64,000 bases of DNA from Janthinobacterium sp. TND4EL3. Lineage in GTDB: Bacteria > Pseudomonadota > Gammaproteobacteria > Burkholderiales > Burkholderiaceae_D. A model generated the notes under the pieces. That model saw only the letters and a list, made by a program, of their open reading frames with translations. It had not been told where the DNA came from and did not search any database. A program made the position numbers and the translations under genes. Shown here piece by piece: positions 42,348 through 51,267 of the stretch (position 1 is the first letter of the stretch; each line of letters starts with the position of its first letter). The DNA lies in the NCBI RefSeq assembly GCF_900156175.1, contig NZ_FTMV01000001.1:310001-374000 (forward strand). The letters run 5' to 3'.

Positions 42348-43340
42348 TTATTGCCGCTGGCGGCGGCGCGTGAAGGCCAGGGCGGCCAGTCCCGCGCCCA
42401 GCAGCAGCAAGGTGGCCGGCACCGGCACCGCAGGAGGATCGATGACGACGATGTCGGTGCGCGTGGACTTGGAAAAGTTCAGCGTATAGCTGCCGGCCGG
42501 CAGGGCGAAATTCGACGTCAGGGAAAACATGGCGAAGCCGTTCGTGAAGGTGCGTCCGGTGGCGGGATCGTTGGTGCCGGCCGTCATGTTCAGGCTGAAC
42601 GGGTCGAGGCTGCCGACCGCGTGGTTGCCGTTCACGTCGCTGCCATTGCTGGCGTCGCCATCGGGGGCGAACTGGAAGATCACGCCGTCGGCGTTCGCAT
42701 GCGACAGGCAGCCGGCGGGGCTGGCGGCATTGCACGAGATATTGAAGATATCCATGATCGACACATTCGACTTGTCGCCCATGGTCGTCACATTGGTGCG
42801 CAGGTCGCGCCGCCCCATGAAGCTGAAGGTGATGAAGCCGGCGCTCGACAGGGTCAGGTTGATGGAGCCCGTCAGCGTGTCGCCGGCCGTGGCCGTGGCG
42901 GCGCCCACCGTGTTGCGCTGCGCTTCCGCGACGGCGCTCACGGTGGAGCCGGCGGCCGTGAGCATGTTGCCGAAGGCATGCGCGTCGCCGCGCGCGAACT
43001 CCAGCGTGGAACTGGGGCTCGGTGCGTAGTTATTTTGCGGCAGGCCGCTGCAGCCGCTGCCCGAACACACTTGCAGCACGTCGGCGTTGGCGGCCGGGCC
43101 CGTATTGACGGCGCGCGGATTGACAGCCACGCCGCCTTCAAAGAAGGCGCTGTCGCTGGCGTTGCGGTTGGCGCCGGCCAGCGACAGCGCGCCGGCGCTG
43201 GTGGTGATGCGGAAATTGTTCAATTCATTGACGGCCAGGCCGTACGCGCCGGCCTGCGCCTGCCCGCTGGCCAGCAGGCTTGCCGCCGCCAGTGCGCCCA
43301 GCCAGCCCAGGGACTTGCTTCGTGTGTGATCGACGTTCAT
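42348..43340 (-). CDS. PEP-CTERM sorting domain protein
   Basis: A 330-residue exported protein from ATG 43340; the frame is open upstream but with no better start. Signal peptide SLGWLGALAAASLLASGQAQA; a beta-rich, Asn/Thr/Ser-rich body with two Cys pairs (CSGSGC; SCNAASPAGC); and the C-terminal sorting signal VPVPATLLLLGAGLAALAFTRRRQRQ, with the PEP-like VPVPA, a hydrophobic helix and a basic tail. Such proteins are cleaved by exosortase and join the extracellular matrix. No exosortase gene is in this window. Confidence 0.88.
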   Translation of the reverse strand: MNVDHTRSKSLGWLGALAAASLLASGQAQAGAYGLAVNELNNFRITTSAGALSLAGANRNASDSAFFEGGVAVNPRAVNTGPAANADVLQVCSGSGCSGLPQNNYAPSPSSTLEFARGDAHAFGNMLTAAGSTVSAVAEAQRNTVGAATATAGDTLTGSINLTLSSAGFITFSFMGRRDLRTNVTTMGDKSNVSIMDIFNISCNAASPAGCLSHANADGVIFQFAPDGDASNGSDVNGNHAVGSLDPFSLNMTAGTNDPATGRTFTNGFAMFSLTSNFALPAGSYTLNFSKSTRTDIVVIDPPAVPVPATLLLLGAGLAALAFTRRRQRQ

Positions 43341-43539
43341 CGCAGCCTCATTATCGTGGTCATTGTCGGAGGTGAAATCCGGGGGAATGATCCAGGACAG
43401 CTTGCCTGGATTCATCTCGTAGACAGTGATAAGCAGCTTGCGTGCCACACAAAAAAACCACGTCGAATCAAGCACTTGTGAAAGACGAACTGAGCAGGGC
43501 GGGGGTAACTGTAAGAAAGGCCGACGCCGCTTGCCGGCC
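43341..43539. promoter_or_regulatory. Promoter region of the PEP-CTERM gene
   Basis: About 200 bases between the PEP-CTERM start and the stop of the next leftward gene. The stretch 43370-43480 is less GC-rich and should hold the promoter. No palindrome or terminator was recognised. Confidence 0.35.
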
Positions 43540-43914
43540 TCAGGTGCCGCGGTGGTAGCCCAGGTGGCCGCCCGAATTGCGCGCACAGCCGCAGCCGATG
43601 CGCGCCACTTCCTCGTCTTCGGTCAGTTTCCAGTTGGTAATCGTCGTGTGATTCCAGTCGATGTCGCTTTTCTTGACAGGTTTCACGGTCAGGGTACGCT
43701 GCGCGACGTCCGTGTACTCCATCAGTTCCTCGTCGTCGGCGATATCGAAATGGCGGTGGATCAGGGAAATGCCGAAGCGTTCGAGCGCGCCGTAGCGCAG
43801 CAGCACGTCGCGCAGTTCGCGGAAGCAGGCCAGGTCATCGGCTTGCAGGGATTGGACGGCGGAAATATCGGCAACGGGCTGCCATTGCATGGCGTGGATG
43901 TTCAGGCTGTGCAT
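43540..43914 (-). CDS. Small protein with Cys/His-rich tail, unknown
   Basis: A 124-residue protein from ATG 43914, with CAGGAG six bases before. Mixed alpha/beta with several His and acidic residues (LIHRHFDIADDEELMEYTDVAQRTL) and a striking C-terminus ARIGCGCARNSGGHLGYHRGT, which could bind metal. No signal peptide. It looks like a small protein confined to Oxalobacteraceae, but no function is known to me. Confidence 0.6.
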   Translation of the reverse strand: MHSLNIHAMQWQPVADISAVQSLQADDLACFRELRDVLLRYGALERFGISLIHRHFDIADDEELMEYTDVAQRTLTVKPVKKSDIDWNHTTITNWKLTEDEEVARIGCGCARNSGGHLGYHRGT

Positions 43915-44075
43915 GATGTTCTCCTGTGCCCCTGGTATCAAGCCCAGGCTGCCGGAGGGGCGCCGGTACACCTGGCGAAGTGCCCATCGTGGCCGCAACG
44001 CCGCTGCGGCGCTTGCGACAGATCAAAGGTGCGGCACATCGCCTCTGGCCCCATCATTGCCCGGTAGAATAGGCC

Positions 44076-44387
44076 ATGGCAAACAAAACCCCCACCTTCC
44101 CCGGCGCACGCACGGGCCGCGGCCAGGTCCTGGCCGTGCTGCTGTCGAACCGCGACCAGTCCGGCGCCGAGCCGCTGCAAGGCCGCGTCTCGCTGGCCGC
44201 CATCGTCAAGGCATTGAAGCGCAAATATCACTGGCCGATCGAGACGCACAGCTTTCCCGCCAACACGCAGGACGGCCGCGCCAGCTGGGCGACCGTCTAC
44301 AGCTTGCCGGAAAAGGTCATTCAAGCGGCGCTCGACAGCGGCGGGCGGGAGTGGCTGGAGAGCCGGGCAGCAGCCGTGCGGCGCTGA
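44076..44387 (+). CDS. Small basic protein, winged-helix-like, unknown
   Basis: A 103-residue basic protein. The middle (VSLAAIVKALKRKYHWPIETHSFPANTQDGRASWATVYSLP) reads like a helix-turn-helix followed by a wing, and DGRASWATVYSLP recalls the end of helix-turn-helix domains in phage-type or accessory regulators. Divergent from the small Cys-rich gene at 43914. May bind DNA; low certainty. Confidence 0.55.
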   Translation: MANKTPTFPGARTGRGQVLAVLLSNRDQSGAEPLQGRVSLAAIVKALKRKYHWPIETHSFPANTQDGRASWATVYSLPEKVIQAALDSGGREWLESRAAAVRR

Positions 44388-44414
44388 GCGCGCCGCCTGC
44401 CTTACTCGAGCACT

Positions 44415-44621
44415 TTATTCGAGCCGGAAGCCGACCTTCAGCGTGACCTGGAAGTGCGCCACCTTGCCGTCGACGATATGGCCGCGCGATTCCGTCACTT
44501 CATACCAGTCCATGTGCTTGACCGTCAGCGCCGCCTTGGCAATGGCGTCGCGTATCGCCTGATCGCTGCTTTCGGTCGAGGTGCCGACCAGTTCGATGAG
44601 CTTGTAAGTGTGGGCGGACAT
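44415..44621 (-). CDS. Dodecin-family flavin-binding protein
   Basis: A 68-residue protein, the normal dodecin length; start ATG 44621 with GGAGG before it. HTYKLIELVGTSTESSDQAIRDAIAKAALTVKHMDWYEVTESRGHI shows the beta-alpha-beta-beta fold, and the Trp in MDWYEV is the residue that stacks on flavin in bacterial dodecins; VAHFQVTLKVGF is the final strand. Dodecins form twelve-subunit spheres that store FMN or bind CoA. Single gene. Confidence 0.9.
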   Translation of the reverse strand: MSAHTYKLIELVGTSTESSDQAIRDAIAKAALTVKHMDWYEVTESRGHIVDGKVAHFQVTLKVGFRLE

Positions 44622-44762
44622 GATGTTTCCTCCGGTAGGCAAGCCAGACAGCGAGAGTTTGCTTTTTGCAAGCATGCGCCCATCTTGCGCCTAAATGTGC
44701 TGGCCGTCATGGCGCGGTGCAGCATGCGTCACGGGAGTCGTTCGCAGAAGGGAGAAAAGAAA

Positions 44763-44791
44763 AAAGGGCTACCAGCCGAAGCTGGTAACCC
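44763..44791 (-). terminator. Terminator after tRNA-Thr
   Basis: Read leftwards: GGGTTACCAGC, loop TTCG, GCTGGTAGCCC, then a T-run (44761-44765 and the A-rich stretch to its left). One base pair is offset near the base of the stem. It lies 22 bases past the tRNA 3' end. Confidence 0.85.
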
Positions 44792-44812
44792 TTAGCTTTC
44801 CTACTAAAATTC

Positions 44813-44888
<76 letters not shown>

Positions 44889-44914
44889 AAAAACTGCGCG
44901 TTGCGAATTATACG

Positions 44915-45427
44915 CTATTTAATGCGTGTCAGGGTCGGGCGGCCGCCTTTTTTTGGTGGCTCGTCGTCGCCGGGCGTGGCGTTGTCACGTTGTTCGGCGG
45001 AACCGGTCGGCACGGACGACAGGGTGGGACCGCTGGCGGCAGGGGCGAGCACGGGCGGCGGGACGTCGGCGGAGGCCGGGCTGTCCGTCGGTTGCGCGTC
45101 GGGATCATCGTTGCCCAGCACGGGCTCGAAGGCCATGCCCTGGCCGTTTTCGTTGGCGTAGATGGCCATCACGTTGTCGACCGGCACATAGATTTCGCGC
45201 GAAACGCCGCCAAAGCGGGCGTGGAAGCGGATGGCGTCGTTGTCCATCTTCAGGCCGCTGGTGGCGCCGAAGCTGATGTTGAGCACGATTTCGCCCTTTT
45301 TCACGTATTCCATCGGTACCGTGGTGCGCGAATCGACTTTGACCGCGAGATAAGGCGTGTAGCCGCTGTCGGTGCACCACTCGTAGATGGCGCGCAGCAT
45401 ATAAGGTTTGGTTGAGATTTCAGACAT
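44915..45427 (-). CDS. sspB: ClpXP specificity-enhancing factor SspB
   Basis: A 170-residue adaptor from ATG 45427. The substrate-binding domain (KPYMLRAIYEWCTDSGYTPYLAVKVD, then IVLNISFGATSGLKMDNDAIRFHARFGGVSREIYVPVDNVMAIYANENGQGMAF) is followed by a long flexible Pro/Ala/Asp linker and the basic C-terminal tail KKGGRPTLTRIK, the part that binds ClpX. It hands ssrA-tagged peptides to ClpXP. Downstream of sspA as in other betaproteobacteria. Confidence 0.95.
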   Translation of the reverse strand: MSEISTKPYMLRAIYEWCTDSGYTPYLAVKVDSRTTVPMEYVKKGEIVLNISFGATSGLKMDNDAIRFHARFGGVSREIYVPVDNVMAIYANENGQGMAFEPVLGNDDPDAQPTDSPASADVPPPVLAPAASGPTLSSVPTGSAEQRDNATPGDDEPPKKGGRPTLTRIK

Positions 45428-45625
45428 GGTAGGCACTGTGAGGCGGGAGCGCCCCCCGTCAGCATGAGGCGGGCGCACCGGTAGTTCAAAAGACTGGGAC
45501 AGCGCAAAAAACAACTTTAACACGTGGCCCAAGATACCCCACAAAGCGTCGCGAGCAAGCCCGATAGCGGCTTGAGTAACGCCAAGTCGAGAGCGGGCTG
45601 CGCAGCAGCTTCATGGGGATATCTT

Positions 45626-46237
45626 TTAGCGGCGCATGACTTTCTCGGATGGCGTCAGCGCTTCGATGTAGGCAGGACGCGAGAAGATGCGTTCGGCGTA
45701 TTTCATCAGCGGTGCAGCCGTCTTCGACAGTTCGATGCCGTAGTGGTCCAGGCGCCACAGCAGCGGCGCGACAGCCACGTCGAGCATCGAGAATTCGTCG
45801 CCCAGCATGTACTTGTTTTTCAGGAACAGCGGCGCCAGGGTCGTCAGGCGGTCGCGGATTTCCGCGCGTGCCTTGTCGTGGGCCTTGTCGTTGCTCTTGG
45901 CGCGTTCGCTTTCCAGCACGTGCACGTGCACGAACAGTTCTTTTTCGAAATTGAACAGCATCAGGCGCGCGCGGGCACGCATCAGCGGATCGGCCGGCAT
46001 CAGTTGCGGATGCGGGAAGCGCTCATCGATGTACTCGTTGATGATGTTCGATTCATACAAGATCAGTTCGCGTTCGACCAGGATAGGTACCTGGCCGTAC
46101 GGGTTCATGGTCGAAATGTCTTCCGGCTTGTTGAACAGGTCGACGTCGCGCACTTCGAAGTCCATGCCTTTTTCAAACAGGACCAGGCGGCAGCGTTGCG
46201 AAAATGGGCAGGTTGTACCCGAATAGAGAACCATCAT
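45626..46237 (-). CDS. sspA: Stringent starvation protein A (GST fold)
   Basis: A 203-residue protein with glutathione-transferase fold: MMVLYSGTTCPFSQRCRLVLFEKGMDFEVRDVDLFNKPEDISTMNPYGQVPILVE, then the helical domain. The residue pattern PHPQLMPADPLMRAR is typical of SspA, an RNA-polymerase-binding protein without GST activity. TAAGGAACTATAAAAA precedes the ATG. It follows petC after a terminator-like hairpin, so it has either read-through or its own promoter. Confidence 0.95.
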   Translation of the reverse strand: MMVLYSGTTCPFSQRCRLVLFEKGMDFEVRDVDLFNKPEDISTMNPYGQVPILVERELILYESNIINEYIDERFPHPQLMPADPLMRARARLMLFNFEKELFVHVHVLESERAKSNDKAHDKARAEIRDRLTTLAPLFLKNKYMLGDEFSMLDVAVAPLLWRLDHYGIELSKTAAPLMKYAERIFSRPAYIEALTPSEKVMRR

Positions 46238-46262
46238 TTTTTATAGTTCCTTAGAAACAAAG

Positions 46263-46289
46263 GGGGTGAAGCCGCGAACGGCTCACCCC
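46263..46289 (-). terminator. Hairpin before sspA, possible attenuator
   Basis: Arms GGGGTG-AGCCG and CGGCT-CACCCC with one bulged A and loop CGAA. Read leftwards it ends in CCCCCTTTGTTTC. It lies 26 bases before sspA, after petC, so it could end petABC transcripts or meter read-through to sspA. Confidence 0.6.
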
Positions 46290-46334
46290 AGGTCGCTTGT
46301 CCACTCATGCGGACAACGCAGAAACAGGCATAAA

Positions 46335-46349
46335 CCGGCCTTCGGCCGG
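46335..46349 (-). terminator. Short hairpin after petC
   Basis: CCGGCC-TTC-GGCCGG, eight bases past the petC stop on the leftward transcript; only a short TTTA follows, so by itself it is a weak terminator. Confidence 0.45.
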
Positions 46350-46357
46350 CGCCTCAC

Positions 46358-47122
46358 TTATTTGACTTCTTTCCAGAACGACGCATTCAGGCGCCATGCC
46401 AGCAGAGCAAAAGCCGACAGGAACAGCAGCACCCAAACGCCCAGGCGCTTGCGTGTTTGCTGTGCCGGTTCGGCCATCCACTCCATGTAGCCGACCAGGT
46501 CGGCTACCGCAGTGTCATACTCGATCTTGTTCAACGTGCCTGGCTTGACTTGCTCGAAGCCGACAAATTTGTGGATTTTCTTGCCCGCTTCGTGCGGATC
46601 ATTCTCTTCCACGAACTTGGCAGTCTGGATACCTTGCAATTCCCATAACACATGCGGCATGGCAACATTCGGCACGACCATATTGTTCCAGCCGGTCGGA
46701 CGAGTGTCGTCTTTATAGAACGTACGCAGGTAAGTATACAGGTAGTCGCCGCCAGTGCCAGCGGAAGATGATTTTGCGCGCGAAATTACCGACAAATCAG
46801 GCGGTACGACGCCGAAGAAGGCCTTGGCGTCCTGCGGCGCCAGGGAAGTCGTCATCAGGTCGCCCACTTTTTCGCCGGAGAACAACAGATTCTTCTTGAT
46901 CTGGTCTTCCGACAAGCCCAGGTCTTTCAGGCGGTTGTAGCGCATCGACACGGCGGCGTGGCAATTGAGGCAATAATTGACGAACAATTTGGCGCCATGT
47001 TGCAGCGCTGCCATGTTGGTCTGGCGGTCAGGCGCCTTGTCCAGCGGAAAGCCGCCTTCGCTGGCGAGAGCCATGGCGGGCACGAAGGCCAGGATGGCGA
47101 GCAGTTTTTTTGCAATCTTCAT
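46358..47122 (-). CDS. petC: Cytochrome c1, ubiquinol-cytochrome c reductase
   Basis: A 254-residue protein with a signal peptide (KLLAILAFVPAMALA), the haem site CLNCHAAVSMRYNRL near residue 55, and a C-terminal anchor helix (RLGVWVLLFLSAFALLAWRL). The sixth haem ligand Met is likely in the NMVVPNVAMPHVL stretch. Part of the bc1 complex, carrying electrons from the Rieske protein to cytochrome c. Third gene of petABC. Confidence 0.96.
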   Translation of the reverse strand: MKIAKKLLAILAFVPAMALASEGGFPLDKAPDRQTNMAALQHGAKLFVNYCLNCHAAVSMRYNRLKDLGLSEDQIKKNLLFSGEKVGDLMTTSLAPQDAKAFFGVVPPDLSVISRAKSSSAGTGGDYLYTYLRTFYKDDTRPTGWNNMVVPNVAMPHVLWELQGIQTAKFVEENDPHEAGKKIHKFVGFEQVKPGTLNKIEYDTAVADLVGYMEWMAEPAQQTRKRLGVWVLLFLSAFALLAWRLNASFWKEVK

Positions 47123-47158
47123 ATGATGTATGTCCTTTGAGCGTGGCGTGAGAGCGGC

Positions 47159-48571
47159 TTAGTGCGGGTGAAACGTCACACGCGACGGCACGGTCTTGAA
47201 CTTGCCCATTGCACTCCACCATGGCATCAGCAGGAAAAAGCTGAAGTAAATCAGGGTGCACACTTGCGACACGATGGTTTTGGCGTCCGTTGGCGCCTGG
47301 GTACCGAGGTAGCCCAGGATCAGGAACGACAGGCCGAAGATGGCATAGATGTATTTGTGCCAATGCGGACGGTAGCGTATCGATTTCACGGGCGAATGGT
47401 CGAGCCATGGCAGGAAGGCCAGGATCACGACGGAACCGCCGAAGAACACCACGCCCCAGAATTTCGCGTCCAGCACCTGCGGCAGCATGCCGATGATGGC
47501 AACCAGTGCGATGCCGGCGATGGCGGACTTGACGGTCGTCGACAGGCGCGACTTGAGCCAGATGAACACGACATACGCGGCCACGGCGCCCATCAGCACG
47601 TACATGAAGTCGGCCGTGGTGGCGCGCAGCACCGAGTAGAACGGCGTGAAGTACCACGTTGGCGCGATGTGCAGCGGGGTCTTCAGGGAATCGCCTGGCA
47701 GGAAGTTGTTGTATTCCAGGAAATAACCACCCATTTCCGGCGCGAAGAAGACGACGGCGCTGAAAATGACGAGGAAGATCGAGACGCCGAACAGGTCGTG
47801 CACGGTGTAGTACGGATGCGAAGGGATCGAATCGACCGGGTGGCCATCGGCGCCCAGGTTTTCCTTCACTTCGATGCCGTCCGGGTTGCTGGAGCCGACT
47901 TCATGCAGGGCGATCAAGTGCGCTGCAACCAAGCCCAGCAGTACCAGCGGGATGGCGATCACGTGGAAGGCGAAGAAGCGGTTCAGGGTCGCGTCGGAGA
48001 CGACGTAGTCGCCGCGGATCCACAGCGACAGGTCAGGGCCGATGAAGGGGATGGCGCCGAACAGGTTGACGATCACTTGTGCGCCCCAGTACGACATCTG
48101 GCCCCATGGCAACAGGTAGCCGAAGAACGCTTCGGCCATCAGGCACAGGAAGATGGCGAAACCGAACAGCCAGATCAGTTCACGTGGCTTGCGGTAGGAG
48201 CCGTACAGCAGGCCGCGCGTCATGTGCAGGTAGACGATGATGAAGAAGGCCGAGGCGCCCGTCGAGTGCATGTAGCGTACCAGCCAGCCCCACGGCACTT
48301 CGCGCATGATGTACTCGACGGAATTGAAGGCCAGGGCCGCATCCGGTTTGTAGTGCATGGTCAGGAAGATGCCGGTGACGATCTGCAAGACCAGCACCAG
48401 CATGGCCAGCGAGCCGAAGATGTACCAGAAGTTGAAGTTTTTCGGGGCGTAGTACTTGCCCCATTGGTCGTTCCACAGCTTGGTCAGGGGAAAGCGGTCA
48501 TCGACCCAGCCCAGCGCTTTTTCGGCGACGGGGGCGTCTGCCGGGAATTTCGTTTCTTTGAAAGCAGCCAT
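47159..48571 (-). CDS. petB: Cytochrome b of the bc1 complex
   Basis: A 470-residue membrane protein; start ATG 48571 rather than the upstream TTG. Eight or more helices; the haem-ligand His pairs lie in helices B and D (TIMHYKPD-like LTMHYKPD, then [22 protein letters not shown] and [28 protein letters not shown]). The Qo motif is seen as PEMGG in place of PEWY, as is common in this lineage. It overlaps nothing but starts two bases after petA ends. Confidence 0.96.
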   Translation of the reverse strand: MAAFKETKFPADAPVAEKALGWVDDRFPLTKLWNDQWGKYYAPKNFNFWYIFGSLAMLVLVLQIVTGIFLTMHYKPDAALAFNSVEYIMREVPWGWLVRYMHSTGASAFFIIVYLHMTRGLLYGSYRKPRELIWLFGFAIFLCLMAEAFFGYLLPWGQMSYWGAQVIVNLFGAIPFIGPDLSLWIRGDYVVSDATLNRFFAFHVIAIPLVLLGLVAAHLIALHEVGSSNPDGIEVKENLGADGHPVDSIPSHPYYTVHDLFGVSIFLVIFSAVVFFAPEMGGYFLEYNNFLPGDSLKTPLHIAPTWYFTPFYSVLRATTADFMYVLMGAVAAYVVFIWLKSRLSTTVKSAIAGIALVAIIGMLPQVLDAKFWGVVFFGGSVVILAFLPWLDHSPVKSIRYRPHWHKYIYAIFGLSFLILGYLGTQAPTDAKTIVSQVCTLIYFSFFLLMPWWSAMGKFKTVPSRVTFHPH

Positions 48572-48573
48572 GA

Positions 48574-49182
48574 TCAAGCCTCGCCTTTCTCGTCTTTACC
48601 AATGACCAGTTTGGTGTCGCTCACGTACATGTGGCGCGGCACTTGCAGGTTGTCCGGCGCCGGCTTGTTCTTGAACACGCGGCCGGCCATGTCGAAGGTG
48701 GAGCCGTGGCAAGGGCACAGGAAGCCGCCTTCCCAGTCATCGGGCAGCGACGGTTGCGGGCCGGGGGTAAATTTCGAGGAAGGGGAGCAGCCGAGGTGGG
48801 TGCAGATGCCGACGGCGACGAGAATTTCAGGCTTGATCGAGCGCCATTCGTTCATGCAGTACTCGGGAGTGAACTCGGCGGGGTTGCGTTTCGAATTGGC
48901 ATCGGCGACCTTGCCGTCGGTTTTTTTCAGCGACGCGACCATTTCCGGGGTGCGCTTCAGGATCCAGACCGGCTTGCCGCGCCATTCGACGGTGCGCATT
49001 TCGCCGGGTTGCAAGGTGGTGATGTCTACTTCGACCGGCGCGCCAGCCGCTTTCGCGCGCTCCGACGGCTGGAAGGTGCTTACCAAGGCTCCCGCGGTTG
49101 CCAATCCAACTACACTGCCCGCCGCGCACGTGGCGACGAGCAAGCCGCGACGGCCTGAATCGACCTGCTTTTCGTTACTCAT
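48574..49182 (-). CDS. petA: Rieske iron-sulfur protein of the bc1 complex
   Basis: A 202-residue protein. The N-terminus carries a twin-arginine-like motif and membrane helix ([26 protein letters not shown]). The [2Fe-2S] ligands are CTHLGC and CPCHGS, two Cys and two His, with the bridging disulfide Cys. First gene of petABC; promoter lies in the region to the right, with a TATAAT on this strand at 49392-49397. Confidence 0.96.
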   Translation of the reverse strand: MSNEKQVDSGRRGLLVATCAAGSVVGLATAGALVSTFQPSERAKAAGAPVEVDITTLQPGEMRTVEWRGKPVWILKRTPEMVASLKKTDGKVADANSKRNPAEFTPEYCMNEWRSIKPEILVAVGICTHLGCSPSSKFTPGPQPSLPDDWEGGFLCPCHGSTFDMAGRVFKNKPAPDNLQVPRHMYVSDTKLVIGKDEKGEA

Positions 49183-49594
49183 GCAAACCCCAATCAGTCA
49201 AAATGCGAATCTTTATTATGAGTGGCAGCCGCGAAAAACCCGTCGCCGAAGCTCTTTCCATCGTTTGCCGCAATCCGCATCTTTGTACGGTAAAGTGGCA
49301 ACATCCCTGCGGAACTTCGGACTATGGCGCAGCCCGTGCCAGTTTCTTGTTGATTATCCGGAAGCAAAAAAGCCACTTCTGGCAACCGCAAATTATAAGT
49401 GAAGCAAACAACGAATAAAACAAAAACGTTGCTTGTACCATAATTTATATACTTTTGCAGGAGGTGGCTAGTTCTTTCGAACTAGATGCGTCGTACTGTG
49501 CCCGAATTGGTCCAGCCGACAACCACAAGTTGGTGGCACTGGGAATCAATAGTATGATCGGCATGTTTTTTATACATATCCGAAGGAGAAATTC
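49183..49594. promoter_or_regulatory. 412-bp divergent region, petABC / mscL
   Basis: Holds the petA promoter (a perfect TATAAT on the minus strand at 49392-49397, no clear -35) and the mscL promoter to its right (TATACT at 49448-49453). An imperfect repeat pair AAGCAA/TTGCTT flanks 49402-49434. The open frames in it lack ribosome sites and recognisable products. Confidence 0.45.
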
Positions 49595-50044
49595 ATGGCA
49601 ATGATGCAAGAATTTAAAGAATTTGCAATGAAGGGCAACGTCGTCGATCTGGCGGTCGGTGTCATTATCGGTGGCGCCTTCGGCAAGATTGTCGATTCTC
49701 TCGTGCAAGACGTCATCATGCCGCCCATCGGCCGCATTTTCGGCGGCCTCGATTTCGCCAATTACTACCTGCCCCTGAATGGCCAGGCGACGACGATGAC
49801 CCTGGTGGAAGCGAAAAAGGCGGGCGCCGTGCTGGCCTACGGTAACTTCCTGACCATTTTGCTCAATTTCATCATTCTCGCCTTCATCATCTTCCAGATG
49901 GTGCGCCTGATGAACAAGGCCCGCCGCAGCGAGCCGGTTGCGCCGGCGCCGGCGCCGGCCACGCCGGAAGACATCGTGCTGCTGCGTGAAATCCGCGACT
50001 CCCTGCAGCAGAACGCACGCAACAGCAACAATCTGGCAAAATAA
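49595..50044 (+). CDS. mscL: Large-conductance mechanosensitive channel MscL
   Basis: A 149-residue channel. GAAGGAG eight bases before ATG. N-terminal amphipathic helix [32 protein letters not shown] leads into the pore helix TM1; the loop [13 protein letters not shown] and second helix ([25 protein letters not shown]) follow. Opens on membrane tension to protect against osmotic downshock. Confidence 0.97.
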   Translation: MAMMQEFKEFAMKGNVVDLAVGVIIGGAFGKIVDSLVQDVIMPPIGRIFGGLDFANYYLPLNGQATTMTLVEAKKAGAVLAYGNFLTILLNFIILAFIIFQMVRLMNKARRSEPVAPAPAPATPEDIVLLREIRDSLQQNARNSNNLAK

Positions 50045-50085
50045 GCCGTTCCGGCACCGGCCGGCTGACCTGGGCAGAGAACTGT

Positions 50086-51246
50086 ATGCGACGATTCTGG
50101 TTATTGTTTGCGCAAACCGTGACGATCGCGTTGGCGCTGTACTTTGTGTACGGCGCGCTGCGCCCGGCCAGCCGGGTGCAGCAGCTGGGCTCTCCCGCCA
50201 AGCCGGTGCCCGTGGTGGAAACGGCGTCGAGCAGCCTGGCGCCCGGTTCCTACCGCGACGCGGCGGCGCGCGCCATGCCCGCCGTCGTCAACATCCTCAC
50301 CTTGCAAGTGCCCAAGCGCGGCGCCCATCCGCTGGCGCGCGATCCCTTCTTTAAACGTTTCTTCGGCGACCGCGACCCGGACGGCGAGGATGACGAAGAC
50401 TTGAAAAACAGCCTGGGCTCGGGCGTCATCGTCAGCCATGAAGGCTATGTGCTGACCAACAACCACGTCGTCGAAGGGGCCGACGAAATCGAAGTGGTGC
50501 TCACGGATGGCCGCAAGGCGCCCGCCAAGATCGTCGGCCTGGACCCGGAGACGGACCTGGCCGTGATCAAGATCAAGCTCGACAAATTGCCCTCCATCGT
50601 GCTGGGCCAGTCGGAGCAGGCACGCGTGGGCGACGTGGTGCTGGCCATCGGCAACCCCTTCGGCGTGGGCCAGACGGTGACCATGGGCATCATCTCCGCG
50701 CTGGGACGCAACAATCTGCACATCAACAGCTTTGAAAACTTCATCCAGACGGATGCGGCCATTAATTTTGGCAATTCGGGTGGCGCCCTCGTCGATACGC
50801 GCGGCAATTTGATCGGTATCAATACGGCGATCTACTCGCAAAGCGGCGGTTCCGTCGGCATCGGCTTCGCCATTCCCGTCTCGACGGCAAAAACCGTGAT
50901 GGAAGCCATCATCAAGGATGGCCACGTGGTGCGCGGCTGGATCGGCGTGGAAACGCAGGACATCACGCCGGAACTGGCGGACAGCTTCAGCCTGCAGCGC
51001 TCGAGCGGCGCCATGATTGCCGGCGTGGTGCGCAATGGCCCGGCCGACAAGGCAGGCATCGTGCCCGGCGACATACTCTTGACGGTGGAAGGCAAGCCCG
51101 TCGGCGACACGACGGAAATGCTGAACCTGATCGCCCAACTGCCGCCCGGCGGAAAAGCTAGAATGACGGTGCTGCGCAAGAATCGCGAAGCGGCGCTCGA
51201 CGTGGTGGTGGGCAAGCGCCCCATCCCGAAAGGGCTTTCCAAATAG
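50086..51246 (+). CDS. HtrA-family serine protease, DegS-like (one PDZ domain)
   Basis: A 386-residue periplasmic protease held by an uncleaved N-terminal helix (FWLLFAQTVTIALALYFVYGAL). Catalytic triad: His127 (NNHVV), Asp157 (ETDLAVIKI) and Ser231 (GNSGGAL). A single PDZ domain follows (GWIGVETQDITPELADSF, GPADKAGIVPGDILLTVEGKPVGD), which with the anchor is the DegS layout rather than the two-PDZ DegP/DegQ. The likely job is sensing misfolded outer-membrane proteins or general quality control; an RseA-type target is not in the window. Confidence 0.92.
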   Translation: MRRFWLLFAQTVTIALALYFVYGALRPASRVQQLGSPAKPVPVVETASSSLAPGSYRDAAARAMPAVVNILTLQVPKRGAHPLARDPFFKRFFGDRDPDGEDDEDLKNSLGSGVIVSHEGYVLTNNHVVEGADEIEVVLTDGRKAPAKIVGLDPETDLAVIKIKLDKLPSIVLGQSEQARVGDVVLAIGNPFGVGQTVTMGIISALGRNNLHINSFENFIQTDAAINFGNSGGALVDTRGNLIGINTAIYSQSGGSVGIGFAIPVSTAKTVMEAIIKDGHVVRGWIGVETQDITPELADSFSLQRSSGAMIAGVVRNGPADKAGIVPGDILLTVEGKPVGDTTEMLNLIAQLPPGGKARMTVLRKNREAALDVVVGKRPIPKGLSK

Positions 51247-51267
51247 TTGCTGATCGGAAGCTGACAC

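Noticed and set aside
49194..49391. 65-codon minus-strand open frame between petA and mscL
   Set aside because: No supporting start signal or family; overlaps the likely petA promoter.
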